A stretch of DNA of 51,539 nucleotides from Actinomycetota bacterium (GCA_947450345.1 CANFVD010000006.1:1-51539), one strand, 5' to 3'; counted from the first letter of the stretch, positions 20,824 to 31,294 are shown. Notes: generated from the letters alone by a model not told the origin. Program-made: numbers and translations.

Positions 20824-21744
20824 ATGCCCCCCATGTCAGCTCTTCTCAACGACGACGTCCTCAACGAACTCGAAGCCGAGGCAATCTGGGCACTTCGCGA
20901 ATGTGCGGGAGCTTTTTCTCGGCCCGTCCTGCTGTATTCGATTGGCAAAGACTCGACGGCCCTCCTCCACCTCGCACGCAAGGCGTTTGCCCCCGGCCCT
21001 TTGCCGTTCACCGTCCTGCACGTCGACACCACGTGGAAGTTCGGCGACATGATTGCCTTTCGCGATCGCCTCAGCCGCGAGTGGGACGTACCGATTCGCG
21101 TGCACACCAATCCGGCGGGTGCGAGCGACAACATCACACCGTTTACCCGCACCTCCGATGACTACACGCGGGTGATGAAGACGGAGGCACTGCGCACCGC
21201 CCTCACCGACGGGGGCTTCGACGTGGCCATTGGTGGAGCCCGACGCGACGAGGAGCGCTCGCGCGCCAAGGAACGCATGTTCTCGCTGCGCGAAGCCGGC
21301 CACCAGTGGAACCCCAAGGCGCAACGCCCCGAATTTTGGACCAGCCCCAATCTGGCTCTCCAACCGGGACAGACCATGCGCGCCTTCCCCCTCTCGAACT
21401 GGACTGAGCTCGACGTGTGGCGCTACATCCGCCGCGAAGGCCTTGAGGTAGTTCCGCTGTACTTTGCCGCACCACGACCCACCGTGATGCGTGGCGACAA
21501 GATCATTGTGGTCGACGACGACCGATTTGAGCTGGCGCCTGACGACGTGGTGTCCACCCGCACCGTGCGGTTTCGCACCCTCGGGTGCTACCCACTCTCA
21601 GCCGCCGAAGAATCCAGCGCCACCTCGGTCGACGACATCATCGCCGAGCTCGAGGCGTCACGCACGTCCGAGCGCGCTGGCCGGCTTATCGACGGTCGCG
21701 GCAGCTCGTCGATGGAGGCAAAGAAGAAGGAAGGGTACTTCTAA
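20824..21744 (+). CDS. cysD: Sulfate adenylyltransferase subunit 2
   Basis: LLYSIGKDSTALLHLARKAF PP-loop; LSNWTELDVWRYIRREGLEVVPLYFA; RFRTLGCYPLS. Confidence 0.95.
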   Translation: MPPMSALLNDDVLNELEAEAIWALRECAGAFSRPVLLYSIGKDSTALLHLARKAFAPGPLPFTVLHVDTTWKFGDMIAFRDRLSREWDVPIRVHTNPAGASDNITPFTRTSDDYTRVMKTEALRTALTDGGFDVAIGGARRDEERSRAKERMFSLREAGHQWNPKAQRPEFWTSPNLALQPGQTMRAFPLSNWTELDVWRYIRREGLEVVPLYFAAPRPTVMRGDKIIVVDDDRFELAPDDVVSTRTVRFRTLGCYPLSAAEESSATSVDDIIAELEASRTSERAGRLIDGRGSSSMEAKKKEGYF

Positions 21745-23624
21745 TGACGTCCTCACCTTCTCAGTCGCACCCTCTCGTGCGCGTGGTGTTCTGCGGCGCG
21801 GTGGACGACGGCAAGAGCACCCTGCTGGGCCACCTTCTTTACGGCACCGACACCGCGACCCTGGACGAGATTTCATTTGTGTCGTCGTCTGACGCAATCG
21901 ACGGGAAGCTCGACTACAGCCTGTTCGTCGATGGGCTCGAATCGGAGCGCGAGCAGGGCATCACCATCGACGTGGCCCACCGCACCCTGACGCTCGAGTC
22001 CGGCCAGCGACTTCAACTGCTCGACTCCCCCGGTCACGCCCAATACACGCGCAACATGGCCGTGGCGGCGGCCTCGGCCGACATCGCCGTTCTGGTGATT
22101 GACGCCACCCGCGGTATTCGGGACCAATCGTTGCGTCACGCCCTGATCGCCCAACTTATGGGAGTGCGACACATCGTGGTGGCGCTCAACAAGCTTGACG
22201 CCGTGGACGATGTTGCTCGCGCCGTGACGTCGGTCACGGCCGAATTTACCGAACGCCTCACCGCCATGACGCATCGCAACGTTGCCGAGGATGCGAGCGC
22301 GACCGTGACGGTAGTCGCCCTCAGCGGACGCACCGGCGCCAACGTGATCGACGTTGAGCCTTCGTTCCCTGCGGGCGAGTGGCCCACCCTCTACGCAGCG
22401 CTCGAGGGCCTATCAGCGGACGTGCGAGCGTCGCGCTCAGAAAGCGACGGCAACGCGCCCTTCCGCATGAGCGTGCAGTTCGTCAACCGCCTGGAGCGCA
22501 CGCGCCGCTACCTTGGTCGACTATCAGGTCGGGCGCCCGAGGTCGGTACACACGTGACAGTGTTCCCGTCGGGTGAGTCTGCCCACATTGTTGATGTTGG
22601 GTGGGCAAGCAATCGGAGTGTCGGCTCTCCCGTGTCGATTGAACTCGATCGGGAAATTGACATCAGTCGCGGCGACGTCATTGTGGAGGCGGCGGCGTAC
22701 GCGTCACTGCCGGTCTTCCAGGGATTCCTTGCCGACGTGGTGTGCCTTTCCCCCGACGGCATCACCCTTGGACAGACCTACAGCCTGATGTCCGGCCCAC
22801 TTGAGCTGCCCTGTCACATCGACGTCACGCGTTACACGGTCGATCCCGAAACAGGCGAACAAGTCGTGGGGCAACCACTGGGCGTCAACGACATCGCGCG
22901 TGTCGAGGTGAGCACGTCGCGACCCATTGCGCTCACGACCTTCAGCGAATCCCGCGAGACCGGCGGCTTCATCATTGTGAATCGGGCCACGGGAGAAACC
23001 GTGGGCGTGGGAATGAACCGCGCCGGCATCACGCGCAAGTCAGATGTGACGCGTCACGCGTTTACGCTGAACAGACAAACCCGCGAGCGAGCCACGGGAA
23101 TTCGCGGTTGCGTGCTGTGGGTGACCGGCCTGCCCGGATGCGGCAAGAGCACACTCGCCAACGCGCTCGAGGTGGAACTCTTTCACCAGGGCGTGCACAC
23201 GGTGATTCTCGACGGTGACACCATTCGTCAAACGCTCAGCGAAGACTTGGGGTTCTCTCCCGAGGATCGGTCAGAGAATGTGCGTCGCGTCTCGCGCGTG
23301 GCTCAGCTCTTGCTCGACACCGGCTGCGTGGTGATTGTCACACTCGTCTCGCCCTATCGCGACGACCGCGCCCTGGCCCGCGGCCTCTTCGCCGACGGAG
23401 ACTTCATCGAGGTATTTGTGGACACGCCCGTTGAGGTGTGTGCCGAACGCGACCCCAAGGGACTTTACGCACGCGCCACGCAGGACCCCACCATGAACCT
23501 CACGGGCGTGACATCGCCCTATGAGACTCCCGAATCCCCGGAGCTCCACATCGACGGCACCGCGCCCGTCCCCGAATCGTTGGCCCGGCTCATGGCCGTG
23601 GTCACCAACCGTCGCGCAAACTAA
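21744..23624 (+). CDS. cysNC: Bifunctional sulfate adenylyltransferase subunit 1 / adenylylsulfate kinase (CysN-CysC fusion)
   Basis: GTPase N-term VFCGAVDDGKSTLLGHLLYG...ERE QGITIDVAHR...DSPGHAQYTRNM; C-term kinase VLWVTGLPGCGKSTLANALE...DGDTIRQTLSEDLGFSPEDRSENVRRV. Starts in the stop overlap TAATG with cysD. Confidence 0.94.
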   Translation: MTSSPSQSHPLVRVVFCGAVDDGKSTLLGHLLYGTDTATLDEISFVSSSDAIDGKLDYSLFVDGLESEREQGITIDVAHRTLTLESGQRLQLLDSPGHAQYTRNMAVAAASADIAVLVIDATRGIRDQSLRHALIAQLMGVRHIVVALNKLDAVDDVARAVTSVTAEFTERLTAMTHRNVAEDASATVTVVALSGRTGANVIDVEPSFPAGEWPTLYAALEGLSADVRASRSESDGNAPFRMSVQFVNRLERTRRYLGRLSGRAPEVGTHVTVFPSGESAHIVDVGWASNRSVGSPVSIELDREIDISRGDVIVEAAAYASLPVFQGFLADVVCLSPDGITLGQTYSLMSGPLELPCHIDVTRYTVDPETGEQVVGQPLGVNDIARVEVSTSRPIALTTFSESRETGGFIIVNRATGETVGVGMNRAGITRKSDVTRHAFTLNRQTRERATGIRGCVLWVTGLPGCGKSTLANALEVELFHQGVHTVILDGDTIRQTLSEDLGFSPEDRSENVRRVSRVAQLLLDTGCVVIVTLVSPYRDDRALARGLFADGDFIEVFVDTPVEVCAERDPKGLYARATQDPTMNLTGVTSPYETPESPELHIDGTAPVPESLARLMAVVTNRRAN

Positions 23625-24493
23625 GCGCGAGCGTCCCGCCGCTCTCGCACAAAGTTTCTGATGCCGAAGAACAGCCCAACCGCCACAATCGCCGCCAAGA
23701 CGGCGAACGCCACGACCACGGCCCACGCAGGCCAATCCACCGCGACCACGAACTGGCGCGTGCTCAATATGGCAATCGTGCAGGCAGTGAGAAGCCCGAG
23801 GATGCGCTGAGGAAGACGCTTGGCGATCAGCGGCCCAAACGGTGCCACGAGGAGCGCTCCCACCAGGAGGCCGCCCACGAGGAGCCACGGGATTTCCTCA
23901 ACGCCGAGACCCACGATGAAACCAATGCTTCCGGCAACAGCCACCAAAATGCGCGCCGTGGTTGACGTTCCTATCGAGCGCACGGGTTCGAGCACCCTGC
24001 TCGCCGTGAGAGTTGACGTGACCACCGTGCCCCAGCCTCCGCCGCCCGTGGCATCGAGCACGCCGCCAAAGGCGCCCAGAGGAATTAACCAGGCGGCGCG
24101 CGGTCGACGTCGCACGACGTTGACGTGTTGCCGCGCAAATCGGACGAGAATTACCATCGCCATGGCAAAGAGGACGGTAGCCATCACGGGTTTGGCAAAT
24201 GAGAAATCAATCGAGCTCAAGAAGAGCGCACCCGCGAAGGCACCGACGGCACCCGGAATCCCGACTTTGAGCAGGATCGGCCACTCGACGTTTCCCACTC
24301 GCGCGTGGAAAGTTCCGTTGAACACCGAGGTGCCGATTTCGGCGAGGTGCACGACGCTCGACGAAATCGCAGGGCTCAAACTCAGCGCCAGCAACCCACT
24401 GGTCGTGATGACGCCAAAACCCATGCCGAGCGAGCCATTGACGATCTGGGCCACCACACCCAAGAGGGCCACGAGAACAAGTCGCACGTTCAC
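23621..24493 (-). CDS. TauE/SafE-family (sulfite exporter-like) permease
   Basis: Multi-TM protein; MGFGVITTSGLLALSLSPAISSSVVHLAEIGTSVFNGTFHARVGNV...GGVLDATGGGGWGTVVTSTL are TauE/SafE motifs. Confidence 0.88.
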   Translation of the reverse strand: MNVRLVLVALLGVVAQIVNGSLGMGFGVITTSGLLALSLSPAISSSVVHLAEIGTSVFNGTFHARVGNVEWPILLKVGIPGAVGAFAGALFLSSIDFSFAKPVMATVLFAMAMVILVRFARQHVNVVRRRPRAAWLIPLGAFGGVLDATGGGGWGTVVTSTLTASRVLEPVRSIGTSTTARILVAVAGSIGFIVGLGVEEIPWLLVGGLLVGALLVAPFGPLIAKRLPQRILGLLTACTIAILSTRQFVVAVDWPAWAVVVAFAVLAAIVAVGLFFGIRNFVRERRDARA

Positions 24494-24610
24494 AGGTTAA
24501 TCCTCACCCGCTAACATCGTTGTGTTGTTGGTCTGAGTTGTTACCTCGTGTTACTCACCGGCAGGCCCATTCGACATTGTCCACATAGTCCGAATCTCAG
24601 AGGAGCCCAC

Positions 24611-25306
24611 ATGTCTGCCACGTCCGCACAGAAGCCCCCAGGTTCGCTCATCAGTTGGCTTTCCAAGCACATCGAGATCATTCTGGTCACCCTCTTGGGC
24701 CTCGCCTCGGTGGCCACCGCGTATACCTCTTTTCAGGCCTCGCTCTACGACTCGCAGATGGCTGGCGCCTACGCCGTTGCCCAAAATTTCAAAACCGAGG
24801 CCGAATCTTTGTACCTTGAGGCCAATCAGCAGTTCGTCCACGATGCCCAAGTTCTCATGACTATCGAAGATCTCGAATATGACATTCATCACGGCGACGC
24901 GGCAACCGCCGCATTGGCTCAAGCCAAAATTGACGGGGTCTACCTACCCTCCGTCAGCGACACGTTTGCCGCCGCAATTTTTGCTGCCGACGCGGCAAAT
25001 GCTGCTAACCCGGACAAGTATGTGGATCCTCAGGAAGACAAGGCCTATGTGGCGGAGCTTTTTGACCCCTACGAGAAGAAGGTCGTCGAATCAGAAGAAA
25101 AAATGGCTATTGGTGATCAGTACAACTCCTACGGTGACGAGCTCACGCTCTATACCGTTCTGATGGCCTTGTCTCTCTTCATCTTGGGCGTCGCCGCCGT
25201 GCTAAAAAAGTTGCGCATGCAAATTATGCTCGTCGCTCTGTCCATGATTGTCTTTACGTTTGCCGCCGTGTTGACCGCCATGGTGCCGTTCGTTGCTCTC
25301 GGCTAG
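24611..25306 (+). CDS. Membrane protein of unknown function (one N-terminal and two C-terminal TM segments around a soluble domain)
   Basis: MSATSAQKPPGSLISWLSKHIEIILVTLLGLASVATAYTSFQASLYDSQMAGAYA...; ATG at 24611 preceded by AGAGGAGC. Confidence 0.75.
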   Translation: MSATSAQKPPGSLISWLSKHIEIILVTLLGLASVATAYTSFQASLYDSQMAGAYAVAQNFKTEAESLYLEANQQFVHDAQVLMTIEDLEYDIHHGDAATAALAQAKIDGVYLPSVSDTFAAAIFAADAANAANPDKYVDPQEDKAYVAELFDPYEKKVVESEEKMAIGDQYNSYGDELTLYTVLMALSLFILGVAAVLKKLRMQIMLVALSMIVFTFAAVLTAMVPFVALG

Positions 25307-25362
25307 TCCCGCGGTGTCGGTGTGCCCGACGAACGCACAGCAAGTGAGCGTATGTTGAGAGC

Positions 25363-25890
25363 ATGACAGAACGCCAGCCTTATACAGTGGTCGAAAAACG
25401 CGATGGTTACGAGATCCGCGATTACCCTGAATCCCGACTCGCCCAGGTCGACACTCGCGCGAGCTTTTCGTCGGCGGGCAACATGGCCTTTGGGTCACTC
25501 ATCCGCTACATCAGTGGCGGTAACGCGTCGTCGCAGCGCATCGCCATGACCGCGCCCGTGTTACAGGAACCGTCCACTGCCAGCAGTTACCTCGTGAGCT
25601 TTGTGATGCCCGCCGACATGACCGACGAGACCATGCCCCGCCCCGTCGATGGACGTGTCACCATGGTCACGGTACCCGCTCGACGTGTGGCTGCTCGGGG
25701 ATATCGTGGCGGGTGGAGCGAACAACGCTTTCACGAACACGCGAGCGCAATCCGCGCAGCCCTCGAAAGAGACAAACGGGAGATCACCGGAGAACCCACC
25801 TACGCGCGCTTTGATCCGCCGTGGAAGCCCGGCTTTCTCAAGTACAGCGAAGTCCTCTTTGCACTGGCAGAACCCGCCACAGTCAGCTAG
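25363..25890 (+). CDS. SOUL-family heme-binding-like protein
   Basis: YTVVEKRDGYEIRDYPESRLAQVDT...AFGSLIRYISGGNASSQRIAMTAPVLQE. Confidence 0.88.
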   Translation: MTERQPYTVVEKRDGYEIRDYPESRLAQVDTRASFSSAGNMAFGSLIRYISGGNASSQRIAMTAPVLQEPSTASSYLVSFVMPADMTDETMPRPVDGRVTMVTVPARRVAARGYRGGWSEQRFHEHASAIRAALERDKREITGEPTYARFDPPWKPGFLKYSEVLFALAEPATVS

Positions 25891-26861
25891 AGCCAGTTTC
25901 TCCACTTGAACAGCCCGTACAGGGCAATCGAGGCGAGGACTGTCACGATGACCGAGGCCCAGAATCCCCACGGTTCCATATAGCCGGGGTAAGGAATGTT
26001 CTGACCGAAGAAACCCGTGATTGCGGTGGGCACGGCGATGATGGCCGCCCAACTGGTGACCTTCTTCATAATGAGGTTCATGCGGTTGCCCTGCATGGTG
26101 AGATTGGTTTCGAGCAGAGTGGTGACGAGGTCGCGCAGTGACTCGGTCCAGTCGGCAACGCGTATAACGTGATCGTACACATCCATGAAGTAGGGAATCA
26201 TGCGGGCATCTATGAGCTTCATGTCGTGCCGAATAAGCGGGTTCACGACTTCGCGCATGGGAACGGTGAGCCGCCGTAGCAACACGAGTGACTTGCGCAA
26301 GTCGTATGACTGACGTTGGACTGCCACGTTGGCGGACGAGTCCTCAGTGAAGATGGCCTCCTCGAGGTTTTCCATCTCGATGTCGAGTTTTTCGACAGCC
26401 TCAAAGTAACCGTCCACGATGAGGTCGAGCAGGCCCCACAACAGATGAGAAACACCCGACGACGCTAACTCTGGCGATTCGGCCCATCGAGTCACTACGC
26501 GATCCATATCAAAGTTCATATCGTCGCGAACCGTGATGAGTCCATTTCGGGTCACAAAAATGGCAATCTCGTCGCTCACGAGTTCGCGTTTCTCGGAATC
26601 AAAGAAGACCGCATAGGCATTGATGAAGATGTGCTTGTCGTAGTGCTCAATTTTGGCCCGCTGACGGCCCGCAAAAGCATCGTCAAGGGCCAGTGAATTG
26701 AGACCAAGTTGCACGCCGAGCGAGTTAAGTTCTTCTCGGGTGGGCGCCACGAGATCGAGCCAAAACCACTTCGACGTGGCCGTGGCCAGTCGGGAGATAT
26801 CCGAAATAGCCACGTCGTCAGCAATCGATCCCGTGTTGTTGAATACTCGCGACGTCATCAC
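25887..26861 (-). CDS. CorA-like Mg2+/metal transporter, GQN variant
   Basis: C-terminal two TM segments with AVPTAITGFFGQNIPYPGY; N-terminal FWLDLVAPTREELNSLG. Confidence 0.88.
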   Translation of the reverse strand: MMTSRVFNNTGSIADDVAISDISRLATATSKWFWLDLVAPTREELNSLGVQLGLNSLALDDAFAGRQRAKIEHYDKHIFINAYAVFFDSEKRELVSDEIAIFVTRNGLITVRDDMNFDMDRVVTRWAESPELASSGVSHLLWGLLDLIVDGYFEAVEKLDIEMENLEEAIFTEDSSANVAVQRQSYDLRKSLVLLRRLTVPMREVVNPLIRHDMKLIDARMIPYFMDVYDHVIRVADWTESLRDLVTTLLETNLTMQGNRMNLIMKKVTSWAAIIAVPTAITGFFGQNIPYPGYMEPWGFWASVIVTVLASIALYGLFKWRNWL

Positions 26862-26937
26862 GATGTCATGCTAGACGAGAATGGGAGAGGGGTCGTGCAA
26901 ACTCGAAGCGGGACCCGAGAGACCGAGGAGATTTCTG

Positions 26938-28272
26938 GTGGCAACGGCCAAGCGACGAACTTTCGTCGATCTGTCGCCGTTGCGGGCGTCGCCCGCCTAC
27001 GCTCGCCTGTGGTTTAGTGCCCTGCTGACCGGTCTCGGTATTCAGTTGACAATTGTCGCGGTGGGTTTGCAGCTCTATGCGATCACCAACGACACGGTGG
27101 CCGTGGCGCTGGTGGGTGGTATTGCGCTGATTCCGGCAACGATCGCTGCGCCACTCGCAGGCATGATGGCCGATGCGTTTGACCGGAGGAAACTCCTGAT
27201 CGGCTTGGCCGTGATCCTGTTCTCATCGACCAGCGGTCTGCTCATCCTCACCATCGCCGAAGCAAACCTGTCAGCTGTCGGGAATCACGTGTGGGTGTGG
27301 CCTTTTTACGTGTTCACCACAATCGGGGCGATGTCCGGAATAGCCATCGGCGCCACCAGAAGCGCTATCGTTCCCCGCATTCTTCCGCTGGAGTTGGTGG
27401 CTCCGGCAAGCGCACTCAATGGTCTGTCCATGGGTGTTCAGTTCATGGTGGGGCCGGCCATCGCTGGCGTGCTGGCTGCGTCCGTGGGATTTCAATGGAC
27501 ATTCGTTGTTGACTTGGTCCTGAGTGCTACGGCGTTCCTCGGTGTCGCGCTTCTCCCCGCCCTGCCCCCGCTGAGCGACGTGACCCGGCCCGGCTGGACG
27601 GCTCTGAAAGAAAGCGTGAGATTTCTGCGCGGCATGCCTCAGATCACGTCTGGTTTTGTCGCAGATATCTTGGCCATGACATTTGGCCGGCCCTATGTTC
27701 TGCTACCTGCGGTGGCCGCCGGACTCATCGGAGGCGGACCCATCACCGTGGGCATCATCATGTCGGCCGGGGCAGCAGGAACATTCCTCACGAGTCTGTT
27801 TAGTGGTCCCGTTAAACACGTGCGTCGCCAGGGGCTCGTCATTGGTCGCGCCGTGCAGATTTACGGACTCTTCATTGTGCTGTTCGGAACGGTTCTGTTG
27901 CTCGTCACACTGGGCGTGCTGCCGAAGGGCGGTCTCGATTTCGCGCAGGTCAGCGTGCTCCCCCTCGCGCTCGCGTGTCTCGCCTATGTGGGCATGGGGG
28001 CATCAGACGAGGTTTCGGCCATCTTCCGCACATCGATGTTGCTCACCGTCGTTCCCGACGAAATTCGCGGGCGCATGCAGGGAATCTTTTTCGCGGTGGT
28101 CAACGGTGGTCCGCGACTGGGTGACGTTTATGCCGGGCTCTTCGCCGGTCTGGTAGCTCTGTGGTTCCCGCCGCTGCTGGGCGGTTTCGTCATCGTCGTG
28201 GTGATGGGTCTCATCCTGCGGCTCACACCGGCATTGCGGACCTACGTTTTCGAGGGTGCCGTTCCACGCTGA
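26938..28272 (+). CDS. MFS transporter
   Basis: 12-TM-like ORF with AGMMADAFDRRKLLIG (MFS loop 2-3 motif); GTG start at 26938 with GAGGAG upstream. Confidence 0.87.
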   Translation: MATAKRRTFVDLSPLRASPAYARLWFSALLTGLGIQLTIVAVGLQLYAITNDTVAVALVGGIALIPATIAAPLAGMMADAFDRRKLLIGLAVILFSSTSGLLILTIAEANLSAVGNHVWVWPFYVFTTIGAMSGIAIGATRSAIVPRILPLELVAPASALNGLSMGVQFMVGPAIAGVLAASVGFQWTFVVDLVLSATAFLGVALLPALPPLSDVTRPGWTALKESVRFLRGMPQITSGFVADILAMTFGRPYVLLPAVAAGLIGGGPITVGIIMSAGAAGTFLTSLFSGPVKHVRRQGLVIGRAVQIYGLFIVLFGTVLLLVTLGVLPKGGLDFAQVSVLPLALACLAYVGMGASDEVSAIFRTSMLLTVVPDEIRGRMQGIFFAVVNGGPRLGDVYAGLFAGLVALWFPPLLGGFVIVVVMGLILRLTPALRTYVFEGAVPR

Positions 28273-30533
28273 CGCGTCGAAAGCGTAATGAGCTTCTCGG
28301 ATTTCGCGAGCGTTGCCACGAAGTTTTCCCATGAGTGTTGCGTGGCCGCCCTGGCGCGAGCAGCCGCAACGAGATTGCCGCGCGAGACGACGTCGTCACG
28401 CAGTGCGAGAAGTGCCTCGATGTAGCCGTCCACGTTTGTGGGGTCCTCAACGATGAGCCCAGATACACCGTTTTCGATGAACTCAGAAATGCCACCCACG
28501 TTGGGCGCCACGATCGGCATGCCCTGTCGAGTTGCCTCGAGAAGTGTGAGAGGCATTCCCTCCCACAACGACGTCATCAAGAAGACGTCATAGTTGGGCG
28601 CAATGGCACTCAGGCCACCCTTAAAGTCACCGTGGAAGGTTGAGCCTCGTCCCAGCTCCCGTGTGATTCGAGCCGACCGCGTGTCGAGAACTCGCGATCC
28701 ATAAATATGGAGCTGGATGGGCAACTTTCTTCGCGCAATTTCCTCAGAAATCTCGATCAGCGTGTTGACGTTTTTTTGTCGATCGAGACGCGCGGCCCAC
28801 AATACTGTCACGTCTTTTGTGCCGGACTGGTCGAGACCTTCGTGAATGACGCGGCTCCCGGGGGTGCCATCCTCGTCTCGTTGTCGACCCACATAGGAAG
28901 GTTGGTAGTGCACGGAAAAGATCTCTTCCGGGAATCCGCCGAGTTGGTGCAGATCCTTCGCTACCTGCTGATTGTCGCAGTAGACAGCCCGAAGTGCAGG
29001 CATGTATCGCGCCGAGTTCCAGAGTAGGTAGCCCGCGGGGATTCCGTCGTCGGTGCGGTCCACGCAAAAGGCAGCAGCAGTAAAGCTGATGGAGTCGCCC
29101 AGTGCCCGGTCAAAGGTCCTCATGGCCGCGTAAGCCAGCGGTGAATTCACAATGTGCACGCGATGAGGCTGGACCTGCAGCAAGACCTCGCTCATCAACC
29201 GGGTCCGGAGAAAATCGGGGAGCGCATTTACTGCATCTCCAATCGTCACCACGCGAATGTCGCCAGTGAGCCCTGGGTGCCGATAGACATCGCCGCGCTC
29301 CGCAAGCATCACCACCTGCCGGTGGTTACCGCTGATTTCAGCGAATCCCTGGGCATAACTCTGAGAGATGAGATCGGCGCCGCCGATGCCCAACCACGGG
29401 ACGGCAACGACGTGCGTGACCCCCGGGCCAATCTCGGCGACAGCGGTGACCAGCAGCTCCGCATAGTCGGGATGCTCGATGCGCCACCTCGGCAAGAGTG
29501 GTATCGGTGCCAAGAAAGCGAGGGTGGGCTCATAGTGACCGAGGGAAATTCTCTCGCGCTCCAAAAACGCGAGCGCGCGCCGTGACAATTGCGTCGCCGA
29601 CGTCACGAGCTCATCCACGGTGATTCCCGTCAGGAAAACGTAGGTTCGACGAGCCAGAAGATAGAGTGCGCGGGACAGCCCAGGCAGGAAACGCGTGATG
29701 AAACGTCGCACAGGACCGAGCGACGCGTAAATCCGAGAAAAGAACCGGCGGCTGCTTCGATGGCGCTGGTGCAGCGCGCTTTGAGTACCCGGGCCCAACA
29801 ACGTGGCAAGGGCGCCAATGTCACACGGCGGCAGCAATGCCCCTCGGGCTTGGCGCCTCTCATTCACGCTCGCCTCAAGCGTCTTGGCTCGATAGAACAT
29901 CACGGTTTCTGGCACCGGCACATGGCGAATGCCCGCCAAGACGGTTTCAATATTCCAAAACCAGTCCTCGGGGCCGAATTGGCTATCCAGAGGAAAATTG
30001 CGATAGGGATGCTCGAGCAGAAGAGACCGTTCCATGACGGCCGCGGTGTCCCACGGGTTCTCGTTGAGCAAGTCCCCGTAACCAAATCGCGGCAAGTCCA
30101 TGCTCGGCACAATGCGGACGCTCGTCCGCTGACCAAACGTGACGACAAATCCGGGATGCGCCACATAGTTACCGGGTTTGTCGCTGAGGTGCGCAACGGC
30201 CCGCGCCAGCCACGTTTCATTGAAGAGATTGTCGCCATCAACCAAGGCCACATAGCGCCCTGCCGCGGCCCGCGCGCCGCTCATACGACTCAGACCCGGG
30301 TCTCCGTTCTCAACGTTGAGAACCGTGTGCTTCGTGCCACTGAGTAATTGACGACCGGTCTCAGCCACGTACGCGGCGGTTGCGGCGGTGGGCTTGTCGA
30401 CAACCAAGATGATCTCTGTCGAAATACCGTTCGCGTGGGCGTATTGCTCGCCGGCAAGCACGTTTCGAAGCGTTGCGTGGAGTTCGATGCCCTCGCCATG
30501 AGCCGTCACGATGACGGAAAGGTCGACGCTCAT
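28242..30533 (-). CDS. Two-domain glycosyltransferase (N-terminal GT2-like, C-terminal GT4-like)
   Basis: MSVDLSVIVTAHGEGIELHATLRNVL...YVALVDGDNLF (GT-A) and VTVLWAARLDRQKNVNTLIEI...DVFLMTSLWEGMPLTLLEATRQGMPIVAPNVGGISEFI (GT-B). Confidence 0.88.
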   Translation of the reverse strand: MSVDLSVIVTAHGEGIELHATLRNVLAGEQYAHANGISTEIILVVDKPTAATAAYVAETGRQLLSGTKHTVLNVENGDPGLSRMSGARAAAGRYVALVDGDNLFNETWLARAVAHLSDKPGNYVAHPGFVVTFGQRTSVRIVPSMDLPRFGYGDLLNENPWDTAAVMERSLLLEHPYRNFPLDSQFGPEDWFWNIETVLAGIRHVPVPETVMFYRAKTLEASVNERRQARGALLPPCDIGALATLLGPGTQSALHQRHRSSRRFFSRIYASLGPVRRFITRFLPGLSRALYLLARRTYVFLTGITVDELVTSATQLSRRALAFLERERISLGHYEPTLAFLAPIPLLPRWRIEHPDYAELLVTAVAEIGPGVTHVVAVPWLGIGGADLISQSYAQGFAEISGNHRQVVMLAERGDVYRHPGLTGDIRVVTIGDAVNALPDFLRTRLMSEVLLQVQPHRVHIVNSPLAYAAMRTFDRALGDSISFTAAAFCVDRTDDGIPAGYLLWNSARYMPALRAVYCDNQQVAKDLHQLGGFPEEIFSVHYQPSYVGRQRDEDGTPGSRVIHEGLDQSGTKDVTVLWAARLDRQKNVNTLIEISEEIARRKLPIQLHIYGSRVLDTRSARITRELGRGSTFHGDFKGGLSAIAPNYDVFLMTSLWEGMPLTLLEATRQGMPIVAPNVGGISEFIENGVSGLIVEDPTNVDGYIEALLALRDDVVSRGNLVAAARARAATQHSWENFVATLAKSEKLITLSTRQRGTAPSKT

Positions 30534-31294
30534 TGTGCCCCTGCTTCTGGGACTAATCGGGCGTGCACATCCCACCACGAGGTTTTCATCAGGCCGCTCT
30601 TACGTGCCGCTTGATTGGCAACGAACAATTCCATGGTCTTGTCGAGTGAGAGCCATTCGCCAGCAGGCAAATCCTGTCCGAACAGTCCGGAATGAAAACT
30701 GCCGAAACCGCCCGCCTCGGGCCAGTAGTTTTCGCCCTCGTGTGATTCAGCCAGTGGCGTGATGAAGCCGTTGAACCACTGATTCACCAATTGGAATTGG
30801 GGGTAACCCACTGTGGCCAGGATGGCGAGAATGATGGGATTGTGGATCTCGAAAGAAACAAACTCTGGCAAGGCCGGGACATCAATCAACGATCGCGCCA
30901 CAGCTTCGTCGCCGCCTTCGATGTCGACCTTAAGGAAGTGTGGCACGCCGAATTTTCGAAATAACTCGCTGAGTCGCACGGTACGCGCGCGGACTGTCTC
31001 AACCGCCATGCCGTCTTTCACGGCCCACGATTCACGCACCGACGACCAGTCGTCCTTCTCAAGATTGATGTAGAAAGGGAGTTCCTTTTCTGGCCCGCGA
31101 ACAATGGCGCGCTCCACGACCGTGAGGCGCTTCTCCGCAATCGCCGAGGAAAACCTCTCGTTCAGCACACGCACTAAGTACGGGTTTGCCTCAACGGCAA
31201 CGACGTCAAAGCCTTTACCCAGGTAGAACTCGGTGTCGTCTCCGTTGTGGGCGCCCACGTCGAAAATCACCTTGCGTTTCTTGGACACATCCAC
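30530..31294 (-). CDS. FkbM-family methyltransferase
   Basis: KVIFDVGAHNGDDTEFYLGKGFDVVAVEANPYLVRVL...GVPHFLKVDIEGGDEAVARSL. Confidence 0.9.
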   Translation of the reverse strand: MDVSKKRKVIFDVGAHNGDDTEFYLGKGFDVVAVEANPYLVRVLNERFSSAIAEKRLTVVERAIVRGPEKELPFYINLEKDDWSSVRESWAVKDGMAVETVRARTVRLSELFRKFGVPHFLKVDIEGGDEAVARSLIDVPALPEFVSFEIHNPIILAILATVGYPQFQLVNQWFNGFITPLAESHEGENYWPEAGGFGSFHSGLFGQDLPAGEWLSLDKTMELFVANQAARKSGLMKTSWWDVHARLVPEAGAQ

